NCBI GenBank assembly: GCA_037442205.1
Contig: JBBIQS010000080.1
Coordinates: forward strand, 1-36,096
Source: JBBIQS01 sp037442205
Lineage (GTDB): Bacteria; Myxococcota; Myxococcia; Myxococcales; UBA5297
Direction: 5' to 3'
DNA: 36,096 nucleotides
In this document: positions 17,265 to 24,897 of the stretch, piece by piece
How the letters are laid out: each line of letters opens with the position of its first letter
How positions within the stretch are numbered: position 1 is the stretch's first letter
Translations under genes and position numbers: made by a program
Notes under the pieces: model-generated
The model's input: the letters and a program-made list of their open reading frames with translations, nothing else
Databases searched by the model: none
What the model was told of the DNA's origin: nothing

Positions 17265-18007
17265 GCGCTCCCGACCTCGAGGCCCTGCTTCCAGAAGCCT
17301 TCGCCGCCCCCGACCGCGGCCGCTGCTCCCGCGAGCCGGAGCTCGCCCGCTATGCCGCCCAGCTCATGTCCAGCCAGGAGCGGTCGAGCTTCGAGCCGCA
17401 CCTCGCCCAATGTGCCGATTGCAGGGCGGATTTTGCTGCCATGGGAGAGGCGCGGCGCGCCTGGGACGAGCCGCGCCGGGCCCGGTCCTGGCGGCCGATG
17501 CTCTGGTTCTCCCCGGCGGTGCTGGCCCTGGGCGCCGCCGCGGCGCTGGTGGTCCTGCGACCGGCGGATCGAGCCGATCCGCTCACCGCCAAGGGAACCT
17601 GGGCGCTGCACGTGGCGGTCGAGCGCGAGGGCCAGGTCTTCCGCGCCCACGACGGAGTGGCGCTGCGCGAGGGAGACCGGCTGGGCTTCTTCTACACCGC
17701 CGACAAGCCGGGGTTTCTCACCGTCCTCTACGCCGACGAGAAGGGCGAAGTGGTCCGTCTGCACCCTTCCAACGATGGCCCGCCCCAGCTCGCCGAAGCG
17801 GGAACCAACGTCCGCATCCCCGACGGCGCCTTGATCAGCCCTGGCCAGGGATGCGAATGGGTAATCGCGCTCTTCTCGGCGGACCCGCTCGCCGCCCAGA
17901 CCGCGATCAAGGACGGCAAGCGAATGGTGGCCCGGCGAAAAGGATGCGAGCTCTCGCCCCAGGCGGCGGAGGGCGTCGCGGTGCAGGTCCTGGGAGTGAA
18001 GCGATGA
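17261..18007 (+). CDS. Zinc-finger anti-sigma factor with DUF4384-like domain
   Basis: This 248-residue membrane protein starts with a GTG overlapping the sigma stop. It has an N-terminal anti-sigma zinc motif HLAQCADC (His47, Cys51, Cys54), one membrane helix (about residues 74-95) and an outer domain. That domain reads GDRLGFFYTADKPGFLTVLY and EVVRLHPS, which is typical of DUF4384. In many proteins DUF4384 accompanies caspase-like domains. The protein probably holds the sigma factor inactive and links its release to an envelope event. It overlaps the caspase gene by ATGA. Confidence 0.88.
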   Translation: MSAPDLEALLPEAFAAPDRGRCSREPELARYAAQLMSSQERSSFEPHLAQCADCRADFAAMGEARRAWDEPRRARSWRPMLWFSPAVLALGAAAALVVLRPADRADPLTAKGTWALHVAVEREGQVFRAHDGVALREGDRLGFFYTADKPGFLTVLYADEKGEVVRLHPSNDGPPQLAEAGTNVRIPDGALISPGQGCEWVIALFSADPLAAQTAIKDGKRMVARRKGCELSPQAAEGVAVQVLGVKR

Positions 18008-19644
18008 GGGCACCCGCAGCAGCCTCGATCTTCGCCGCCGCGCTGCTGACGGCCTCCCCGGCGCACGCCGGCTCCACCGTGCGCTACGCGCTGATTGTCG
18101 GCAACAACGTCGGCCGCTCCAGCGAGGTGCAGCTCGAGCCCTTGAGGCACGCCGAGCGCGAGGCCCAGCAGGTGCGCGATCGGATCGTGCGCTACGCCAA
18201 CTTCGACGAGTCGCGGGTGGAGCTGGTGCTCGGCGGGTCGCGGCAGGCGCTGCTGGCCGCCGCCGCCCGGCTGGCCGAGCGGCGCAGCAGGGACGTCCAG
18301 GAGCTGGGGCCGCTGCCCAGCCTCTTCGCCTTCTTCTTCACCGGCCACGGCCTCTCCGGGAAGCTGTTGACCGCCGGCGAGCCGCTTGACGGCAAGGACA
18401 TCTCGGCCATCGTCAAGCAGGTCGGGGCGACGCTGACGGTGGGCATCTTCGACGCCTGCTACTCCGGCAGCCTCGACTGGGAGGCGCTCAAGGGCAAGGG
18501 CGCGGTGTCCACGCCGGGCTTCAACCCCATCGCCGAGCTGCCCAGCGAGATCCTCGATTCCGAGGGGACGATGTGGTTCGTCTCCTCGCGTCCGGAGGAG
18601 CTCAGCTACGAGGACGAGGCGCTGGGCGGGCTGTTCTCGCACTTCTTCTCCGAGGCCTTCACCGAGGCGCCGGTGGACGGGGTGGGGATCACCCTGGACG
18701 CGATGTGGGAGTTCGCCCGCCGGCGCACCGCCGCCCACGCCGCCCGCTACGGGCGCAGCCAGACGCCGGAGAAGATCATCCGCAACCTCAAGGCCCGCGG
18801 TCCGCTCTACTTCTCCTTTCCCCAGAGGCGCTCGGCGGCGCTGCGCTTCCACCCGGAGCTGGAGGGGACCTTCCTCTTGACCTACGAGCAGTCGGCGCTG
18901 GTGGAGCGGGTGGTCAAGTCCAAGGGGGCGCCGCTGGAGGTGGCGGTCTACGACGGCGAGGTGCAGCTGCAGCGCCTCGACGGCGGCGGCCGCTCCTCGC
19001 GCCACCTGTCGCTGAAGCCGGGACAGACCCTCTCGCTGCAGCCTGAGACCGCCGCGCTCGCGGCACACGCGCCCGGGTTCGGCGAGAGCCCGATCCGCGG
19101 CAAGGGCGAGCTGGTGGGCGTGGTGGCCACCGCCCCGGTCACCCGCTCGCTGGCGACCCTCGGGGCCGGCTATCGCTTCGCCGACCCCGGGACCAACCTG
19201 CTGGGCGCGGCGCACTCCGGGAGCGTCGAGCTGGGGTTCTGGCGCGGGCCGCTGTCGCTCTCGCTCTCCCTCGGCCTGGGCCGCGGCGAGGAGATCCACT
19301 CGGCCTGGACTGCCGCGGTCGGCGAGCTGTCGCTGCGGCCGCGCATCGGATACGGCTTTGATTTCAGGCGGTTGCGCCTCGACCTCGAAGCCGAGGGAGG
19401 GTTGGGCGGGCAGTGGGTGAGCTACAGCAGTGGCGCCTCGCGCGCCGCCGCCTGCTATCTCGCCGCCGCCGGGCTGCGGCTGTCGGTGCCGGTCGCCGCC
19501 TTTCCCGGAGAGCCGGTGCTCTTCGCGCGAACCGGCTATGTCGCCCGCTGGGCGGAGGGGATCGCCGCCGGCGATCGCGCGCTGCACCTCGGCCTCGGCC
19601 CGTCCCTGGAAGTGGGCATAGCCATTCCGCTTTTCGGGGAGTGA
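18004..19644 (+). CDS. Exported caspase-family protease with strand-rich C-terminus
   Basis: This 546-residue protein has a signal peptide (cleavage after SPAHA, about residue 22), a caspase/peptidase C14 domain (about 27-275) and a C-terminal region. The catalytic dyad is intact: His115 in FFFTGHGLSG and Cys152 in FDACYSGSL. Residues about 385-546 show alternating hydrophobic/polar strands and aromatic girdles (LGAGYRFAD, SLSLSLGLGRG, LRPRIGYGFDF, LGPSLEVGIAIPL), which suggests a small beta-barrel in the outer membrane. The last residue is not Phe, so insertion is uncertain. Sigma, anti-sigma and protease overlap and are coexpressed. The target of the protease is unknown. Confidence 0.85.
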   Translation: MRAPAAASIFAAALLTASPAHAGSTVRYALIVGNNVGRSSEVQLEPLRHAEREAQQVRDRIVRYANFDESRVELVLGGSRQALLAAAARLAERRSRDVQELGPLPSLFAFFFTGHGLSGKLLTAGEPLDGKDISAIVKQVGATLTVGIFDACYSGSLDWEALKGKGAVSTPGFNPIAELPSEILDSEGTMWFVSSRPEELSYEDEALGGLFSHFFSEAFTEAPVDGVGITLDAMWEFARRRTAAHAARYGRSQTPEKIIRNLKARGPLYFSFPQRRSAALRFHPELEGTFLLTYEQSALVERVVKSKGAPLEVAVYDGEVQLQRLDGGGRSSRHLSLKPGQTLSLQPETAALAAHAPGFGESPIRGKGELVGVVATAPVTRSLATLGAGYRFADPGTNLLGAAHSGSVELGFWRGPLSLSLSLGLGRGEEIHSAWTAAVGELSLRPRIGYGFDFRRLRLDLEAEGGLGGQWVSYSSGASRAAACYLAAAGLRLSVPVAAFPGEPVLFARTGYVARWAEGIAAGDRALHLGLGPSLEVGIAIPLFGE

Positions 19645-19754
19645 GCCGCAGCTCGCCGATGCAGCGATTCGAGCTTGGTTTACTTCCCTCGCGGCGCCGG
19701 TCTATAGCGGAAACAGGCCGCCGGCCCTGGGGCGGCCCATCCCGGGAGCAACAG

Positions 19755-22385
19755 ATGAAGCGAATCGCGGCCGTTCTTCTCGCGCTGTCGGCCTGCAGCA
19801 CTCCGCCGGCGGTCCCCTGCCAGGCCGAAACCGACTGCGCCGCCTGCCAGAGCTGCGTCGACGGAGCCTGCCAGGACGACGCCAGCAAGCTCAACGCCTG
19901 CGGCACCTGCGGCGACGTCTTCGAGATCTGCGGCGACGGGCTGGACAACAACTGCGACGGCGTCGTCGACGACGGCTGCGCGCTGTGCGGCAACGGCAAG
20001 CTCGATCCCGGCGAGAAGTGCGACGGCAACTGCCCGACCAGCTGCAACGACAGCGTGGCCTGCACCAGGGACACCCTGGTCGGCTCGGCCGCGAGCTGCA
20101 ACGCGGTCTGCACCCACACCGCCATCACCGGATGCATCCCGGGCGACGGATGCTGCCCGGCGGCCTGCAACCGCTTCAACGACTCCGATTGCCAGTCGCG
20201 CTGCGGCAACGGGGTCGTCGAGACCGGCGAGAAGTGCGACGGCAACTGCCCCACCAGCTGCGACGACAAGGTCGCCTGCACCAAGGACACGCTCACCGGC
20301 TCGGCCGCGAACTGCACCGCCGTCTGCACCCACACCGCGATCACCGCCTGCGTCGCCGGCGACGGCTGCTGCCCGTCGGCCTGCAACAGCCTCAACGACT
20401 CCGACTGCAGCCCGCGCTGCGGCAACGGGGTGGTGGAGGCGGGGGAGAAGTGCGACGGCAACTGCCCGGCCAGCTGCAACGACAACGTCGCCTGCACCAA
20501 GGACGCGCTGATCGGCTCGGCCGCCGGCTGCAGCGCCGAGTGCACCCACACCCCGATCACCGCCTGCGTCTCCGGAGACGGCTGCTGCCCCAGCGGCTGC
20601 AACGCCAACACCGACTCCGACTGCTCGGCGACCTGCGGCAACGGGATCGTCGAGGGCGGCGAGAAGTGCGACGGCAACTGCCCGACCGCCTGCAACGACA
20701 ACGTCGCCTGCACCAAGGACGCCCTGGTCGGCACCGCCGCCGCCTGCAGCGCCGAGTGTACCTTCACCCCGATCACCGCCTGCGTCGCGGGCGATGGCTG
20801 CTGCCCGGCGGGCTGCAACAACAACACCGACTCCGACTGCTCGGCGACCTGCGGCAACGGGATCGTCGAGGGCGGCGAGAAGTGCGATGGCAACTGCCCG
20901 ACCAACTGCAACGACAACGTCGCCTGCACCAAGGACTCGCTGATCGGCTCGGCCAGCAACTGCAGCTCCCAGTGCCTCCACGAGGCGATCGTCGCCTGCG
21001 CCAACGGCGACGGCTGCTGCCCGGCGGGATGCAACTCCACCAACGACAGCGACTGCGCGCCCAAGTGCGGCAACTCAGTGGTGGAGACCGGCGAGACCTG
21101 CGACGGCAACTGCCCGACCAGCTGCAACGACAACATCGCCTGCACCAAGGACACCAAGACCGGGACGGCCGCCTCGTGCAACGTGGTCTGCACCCACACC
21201 GCCATCACCCAGTGCGTGGGAGGCGACGGCTGCTGCCCGGCCGGCTGCAACGCCAACACCGACTCCGACTGCCAGCCGGTGTGCGGCAACGGGGTGGTCG
21301 AGACCGGCGAGACCTGCGACCCGACCGCCAGCTGCCCGACCAACTGCAACGACAACAACGCCTGCACCGCCGATCTGCTGCTGGGCAGCGCGGCGACCTG
21401 CGACGTCTCGTGCAGCCACACCGCCATCACCGCCTGCACCTCGGGCGACGGCTGCTGCCCGGCCGGATGCGTCCACGCCACCGACACCGACTGCGCCTGC
21501 ATCCCCGCCTGCGCCGGCGTGCAGTGCGGCGACGACGGGTGCGGAGGGAGCTGCGGTCAGTGCACCGTGCCTCCGGCGGCGACCTGCGTGAACGCCACCA
21601 CCCTGCGGACCTTCTCCGGGGGCACCTGCCAGCCCGGCGGGACCTGCAGCTTCGTGCAGACCGACAGCGCCTGCCCCAACGGCTGCACCCAGGGCGCCTG
21701 TCTGCCGGCCACCGGCTGTGCGGCCGGCGTCGCCGGATGCGGCAGCAGCGTCACGCTGAACGGCGACGACCACTACTGGTACAACCGGGTCTCCAACTCC
21801 TTCATGATGGGCTCCTACGGCGACCTGTGGTCGGGCACGATGACCGCCGATGCCGTGCTCAACGGGATCTCGAGCGAGAACCCGAATGCCTGGATCGAGT
21901 CCGGGCCGGCCAACCAGCGGACCACGCTCTATCTCGGCTCCCCGACTCACCTCGCCAGCCTTCCGACCGTGGTGGCGGTGTGGGGCAAGGGCGGATCGCC
22001 GGGCACGGCGAGCTCGGCCGGGGTGACCGTCAACATGACCAAAGTCAGCTTCGCCATCGCGCAGACGGTGGGCGCGAACAAGTCGGGATGGCTGGTGAGT
22101 GCAAACAACTACCTCGACGAATACGGCCGCGGCCTGGCCGGCCTGGCCGTGCGATTCGATCTGGCGGTGCAGACCTTCAACAACTGGTCGGGTTCGTGCC
22201 CGCTGATCCTCCGAGACAAGAACGGTCAGCTCGCGAGCTACTCCGGGGCCTCGTCGGCGACGGCCACGTTCGTCGCGACGTTCCCCGTGACCTTCTCGGT
22301 CAACACGTTCTTCTGCGGGACGCGCACGGTCAGCAGCAACGACTTCACCTACACGATCTCCAACGTGAAGATCTTCCGGCCCTGA
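19755..22385 (+). CDS. Lipoprotein with seven 72-residue Cys-rich repeats
   Basis: This 876-residue protein starts at the ATG at 19755, which follows GGGAG. A lipobox (LSAC, Cys14) makes it a predicted lipoprotein. After a metal/EGF-like start (about 20-75), seven tandem units follow, each near CGNGVVE.GEKCDG.CP.SC then VACTKD, CTHTAITAC and GDGCCP..C, with 14-15 cysteines per unit. Another Cys-rich stretch (about 575-660) leads to a beta-sandwich-like C-terminal domain of some 220 residues. Such repeats occur in myxobacterial surface proteins, and adhesion or metal binding is inference. An 11-bp hairpin follows the stop. Confidence 0.85.
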   Translation: MKRIAAVLLALSACSTPPAVPCQAETDCAACQSCVDGACQDDASKLNACGTCGDVFEICGDGLDNNCDGVVDDGCALCGNGKLDPGEKCDGNCPTSCNDSVACTRDTLVGSAASCNAVCTHTAITGCIPGDGCCPAACNRFNDSDCQSRCGNGVVETGEKCDGNCPTSCDDKVACTKDTLTGSAANCTAVCTHTAITACVAGDGCCPSACNSLNDSDCSPRCGNGVVEAGEKCDGNCPASCNDNVACTKDALIGSAAGCSAECTHTPITACVSGDGCCPSGCNANTDSDCSATCGNGIVEGGEKCDGNCPTACNDNVACTKDALVGTAAACSAECTFTPITACVAGDGCCPAGCNNNTDSDCSATCGNGIVEGGEKCDGNCPTNCNDNVACTKDSLIGSASNCSSQCLHEAIVACANGDGCCPAGCNSTNDSDCAPKCGNSVVETGETCDGNCPTSCNDNIACTKDTKTGTAASCNVVCTHTAITQCVGGDGCCPAGCNANTDSDCQPVCGNGVVETGETCDPTASCPTNCNDNNACTADLLLGSAATCDVSCSHTAITACTSGDGCCPAGCVHATDTDCACIPACAGVQCGDDGCGGSCGQCTVPPAATCVNATTLRTFSGGTCQPGGTCSFVQTDSACPNGCTQGACLPATGCAAGVAGCGSSVTLNGDDHYWYNRVSNSFMMGSYGDLWSGTMTADAVLNGISSENPNAWIESGPANQRTTLYLGSPTHLASLPTVVAVWGKGGSPGTASSAGVTVNMTKVSFAIAQTVGANKSGWLVSANNYLDEYGRGLAGLAVRFDLAVQTFNNWSGSCPLILRDKNGQLASYSGASSATATFVATFPVTFSVNTFFCGTRTVSSNDFTYTISNVKIFRP
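19985..21500 (+). repeat. 216-bp tandem coding repeats, seven units
   Basis: The strings CTGCGGCAACGG and GAGAAGTGCGACGGCAACTG recur every 216 bases, beginning near 19986, 20202, 20418, 20634, 20850, 21066 and 21282. Units 4 and 5 (20634 and 20850) are almost identical at the DNA level, which suggests recent duplication or gene conversion. The last unit carries an extra short insertion. The repeats encode the Cys-rich modules of the lipoprotein. Confidence 0.85.
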
Positions 22386-22396
22386 GAGACTGGAAT

Positions 22397-22423
22397 GGGG
22401 CAGCGGATCCGCTCCGCTGCCCC
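22397..22423. terminator. Strong GC hairpin after the Cys-rich repeat gene
   Basis: GGGGCAGCGGA (22397-22407) and TCCGCTGCCCC (22413-22423) form a perfect 11-bp stem with a five-base loop, beginning 12 bases after the stop codon. There is no clear T tract, so termination may need a factor. Confidence 0.6.
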
Positions 22424-22494
22424 CATGGCACGGACGAACGGCCTGGCGGGAAAGCGGAGGTCCGGGCCCGGTGCCCGGAGAGCGGGAGAGGGTA

Positions 22495-22638
22495 GTGAAG
22501 ACTGCGATGTGCGTGAGCGCGTTGGCCGCACTGGCCTTGGGGCTGAGCGCCTGCTGCGTGACGGCGGCGTTGGTGGCGAGGTCGACCGATTCGGCATCGC
22601 GCATCCGTTGCCGGACCGCGCCGCACCGCTCCCACTAG
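22495..22638 (+). CDS. Putative very small lipoprotein
   Basis: A 47-codon frame starts with GTG and ends with TAG at 22636-22638. A good purine-rich ribosome binding site, GGGAGAGGG, ends a few bases before the GTG. The first 20 residues (VKTAMCVSALAALALGLSAC) look like a lipoprotein signal with a lipobox (LSAC, Cys20). Only 27 residues follow, rich in Arg and Ser, so the product may be a tiny lipoprotein or the start of a decayed larger one. A perfect 9-bp hairpin lies 11 bases downstream. Confidence 0.4.
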   Translation: MKTAMCVSALAALALGLSACCVTAALVARSTDSASRIRCRTAPHRSH

Positions 22639-22648
22639 AAGTGGAAGA

Positions 22649-22669
22649 GGCGCCCGCCCCGCGGGCGCC
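22649..22669. terminator. Terminator-like hairpin
   Basis: GGCGCCCGC, a three-base loop, and GCGGGCGCC form a perfect 9-bp stem 11 bases after the small lipoprotein frame. There is no T tract. It supports an expressed transcript ending here. Confidence 0.45.
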
Positions 22670-22778
22670 CAGGACTTCGACCGGAATTTCGCGCGGGACC
22701 CCTAAGGCAAGGCCGGACGGGAATGCAACCGCGACAGCCGCAATCCTTCATCGCCCCGGGCCGGGCCGTCCTGGTCTC

Positions 22779-22900
22779 CGCCCGAGGGTTTCCCGCTGCC
22801 GGAGATGCCGGTGCGCGCCCTGGGCCACGGCCGTCGGATGGCCCTGCTGCGGTGCGACGGCCAGACGCTGCATCCGTTCGCCAACCTGCGCGGCGGGATG
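22779..22900 (+). pseudogene. truB 3'-end fragment
   Basis: About 120 bases match the end of truB and encode PPEGFPLPEMPVRALGHGRR, then MALLR, TLHPFANLRGGM. As in the copy beside ychF, differences are mainly at third codon positions. It ends 17 bases before the stop of the convergent lipoprotein gene. No TruB core precedes it. Confidence 0.7.
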
Positions 22901-22916
22901 TGTGAGCGCTCGGCAG

Positions 22917-23372
22917 CTAGCGCAAGCTCACTTCCGCCGTTCCGCTCGAGCACGACCCGCAGCCAGGGCCGTTGAAGTTCTCGTCGGTGGTGATGCTCAT
23001 CGCCAGCTTCCCGGAATAGGCGTGCTGGGCCTGGTCGGTGATCGAGACCGAGATGTCGTAGTTGAATCCGGCGGCCTGCCAGATGCGGAACGGGCCGTCG
23101 CCTTGGCAGTCCAGCGAGACGGTGTTGTCCCCGATGCGCGCGCCTTCCGACTGCCGCGGGGTCCCGGCAGCGCAGCTGACCGACAGAGTCGCGCCGGCCA
23201 CAGTGGCGCTCACCGAATAGTCGAGGAGCTTGGTTCCGGCGGCGTCGCGCACGTCGACCACGACCGCGCCTTGGCACCCCTTGAGCGTGCACTGCTTGCC
23301 GCACCCGGAAAACGCGGCCGCTCCACAGGCGAGGGCCACGGCCAAGACGAAGGAAATGGATTTGCGGTGCAT
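22917..23372 (-). CDS. Small lipoprotein of unknown function
   Basis: This 151-residue protein has a lipoprotein signal (FSGC, Cys24) followed by a compact, strand-rich domain with six further cysteines, among them CTLKGC near the start and CGSC near the end. The spacing suggests disulfide bonds in the envelope. The fold (VVVDVRDAAGTKL, YSVSATVAGATLSV, YDISVSITD) resembles an immunoglobulin-like beta-sandwich, but no family is recognised. It is divergent from the radical-SAM-like pair. Confidence 0.7.
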   Translation of the reverse strand: MHRKSISFVLAVALACGAAAFSGCGKQCTLKGCQGAVVVDVRDAAGTKLLDYSVSATVAGATLSVSCAAGTPRQSEGARIGDNTVSLDCQGDGPFRIWQAAGFNYDISVSITDQAQHAYSGKLAMSITTDENFNGPGCGSCSSGTAEVSLR

Positions 23373-23646
23373 TCGGCTTCTCCCAATGCGCTATCCCGGC
23401 CGATCGCTCGCGGCATCCTACTCTGATGTCGGCGCCGCCTGAGCATGGGCGGCACGCCCGCGGGACCGGATCTTCGCCCGCGGATTGGCCTCCAAGTCCC
23501 GGCCACCAGCGCCGCAGACCGTGTCAAGCGCTGAAGAACCAAAGAAACACGGCCGGTTAGCGCTCCGAGGGATGCCGAAACGACCCCTGTGTCGTATGAT
23601 GTAGGCAAAGGTAGTCAGAGGTGGTTATCTTGTCTTCGGAGGGTCC
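23373..23646. promoter_or_regulatory. Divergent promoter region with three 10-bp direct repeats
   Basis: The gap lies between a minus-strand lipoprotein and the radical-SAM-like pair. Just before the latter, three adjacent decamers, GTAGGCAAAG (23601), GTAGTCAGAG (23611) and GTGGTTATCT (23621), share a pattern. Directly upstream is TATGAT (23595-23600), a good -10-like hexamer, but no good -35 is visible. GGAGGG serves as ribosome binding site for the ATG at 23647. The local AT content is higher than around it. An operator for a response regulator or similar protein is inferred. Confidence 0.5.
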
Positions 23647-24897
23647 ATGAACCGACGTCACTACGCCCGGCGGTACGAGACGCTGCTCCCGGAGTTCTTT
23701 CCCCTCAAGCTGATCGGCGCCTTCATCTCGCTGGACTTCGTGGTCGGGTGCTCGTTCGGCTGCCGGTTCTGCATCTCGCGGCGGCACCCGGCGCGGCAGG
23801 CGCTGTTCGACGCCGGGACGCTCATCGACCAGCGGATCTCGCCGCGCAAGATGCTGGCCTGGCTGGGGTCGATGCCCTCCTTCCGCGCCGGGGTGCAGAT
23901 TCGCATCGGCCACGACACCGACGCCGGCCTGGAGTTCGAGAAGAGCGCCGAGCTGATCCTCGGACTGCCGGCGAATCGCTCGGTGGTTTACCTCACCCGC
24001 CGCCCGCTCACCGCCGAGGCCCGCGGCTTCTTCGGAGTCCCGCGTCCCAACGTGCTGCTCAAATTCACCGCCACCCCGCGCAGCGCGCGGCTGAAGGTCT
24101 CGGCCGATCCGCTGGCGCTGATCCGCTCGACCGAGGGCATCGATCCCGAGACGACCTACTGGGTCATCGGCCCGCTGGCCGCCGACAGCGTCCCCGACGC
24201 CGAGCGCGTGATCGACGCTCTGCCGCCGGGAAGCCACCTCTTCCTCAAGCCGCTCAACGTCGAAGGGCTGCCGGAGCTGGCCTCGGTGGATCCGATCGAT
24301 GCGGCGGCGCTGGAGTTGTTGGAAGCGCGGGCGCTGGCGCGCGGCCACGTGGTCACCGAGTGGTTCTGCCGCCGCAGCCTGGCGCGGGTGGGCCAGGGCT
24401 TCTTCGACGTGGACAAGCTCACCGGCCAGCCCGAGGGCGACAAGCGCGCCCGCGAGCTGGAGGTCTGCTGGACCTGTCCCAGCCGCAGGCGATGCCACGG
24501 CGAGCTCGACTGGCCCCAGGTGCGCCAGCGCCTCGCCGAGGAGCTGCCGCGCCTCGGGCTGACCCTGGTCGAGGAGCCGAGCCGCACCGGTCCGCGCTCG
24601 ATCGCCCTGAGCGTGGCCGAGCCCAGCTCCCGCGGCGACGAGACCTATCTGCGCCACGCGCTTGGGACTCCAGTCAGCGTCCATCTGACCACCCGCGAGC
24701 CGGGAAAGAGCGAGGGCGGCAGTTTCTGCAACGTGGTGCCGGCGGTGCTCAGGCGCTGGTACCAGACCGGGTTCCTGCCGGTCACCGAGCTCAACTCCGC
24801 CGCCGAGAACACGCTCGAAAGCCTGCGGCGGCTGCTGTCCCCGACCTGCCTGCCGCCCTCGCTGGCTCCCCGGCTCGAGGAGGTGCGCGCATGCTGA
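23647..24897 (+). CDS. Radical-SAM-like enzyme, first of tandem pair
   Basis: This 416-residue protein carries a canonical radical-SAM cysteine triad, Cys35-x3-Cys39-x2-Cys42 (GCSFGCRFC), near the N-terminus. A later set, Cys274-x2-Cys277-x5-Cys283 (CWTCPSRRRC), could bind a second iron-sulfur cluster. In place of the usual GGE motif there is GHDTD (in RIGHDTDAGLEF). KFTATP and a FLKPLNV strand fit a partial TIM barrel. The C-terminal 100 residues form a separate domain shared with the second gene. The enzyme should cleave S-adenosylmethionine to start a radical reaction, but no substrate can be named. The stop overlaps the next start. Confidence 0.75.
   Translation: MNRRHYARRYETLLPEFFPLKLIGAFISLDFVVGCSFGCRFCISRRHPARQALFDAGTLIDQRISPRKMLAWLGSMPSFRAGVQIRIGHDTDAGLEFEKSAELILGLPANRSVVYLTRRPLTAEARGFFGVPRPNVLLKFTATPRSARLKVSADPLALIRSTEGIDPETTYWVIGPLAADSVPDAERVIDALPPGSHLFLKPLNVEGLPELASVDPIDAAALELLEARALARGHVVTEWFCRRSLARVGQGFFDVDKLTGQPEGDKRARELEVCWTCPSRRRCHGELDWPQVRQRLAEELPRLGLTLVEEPSRTGPRSIALSVAEPSSRGDETYLRHALGTPVSVHLTTREPGKSEGGSFCNVVPAVLRRWYQTGFLPVTELNSAAENTLESLRRLLSPTCLPPSLAPRLEEVRAC

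Noticed and set aside
19364..21502. Long minus-strand frame (712 codons) across the Cys-rich repeats
   Set aside because: It is antisense to a clear lipoprotein gene and its protein consists of repeats mirroring the coding repeats. High GC third positions keep the antisense frame open.
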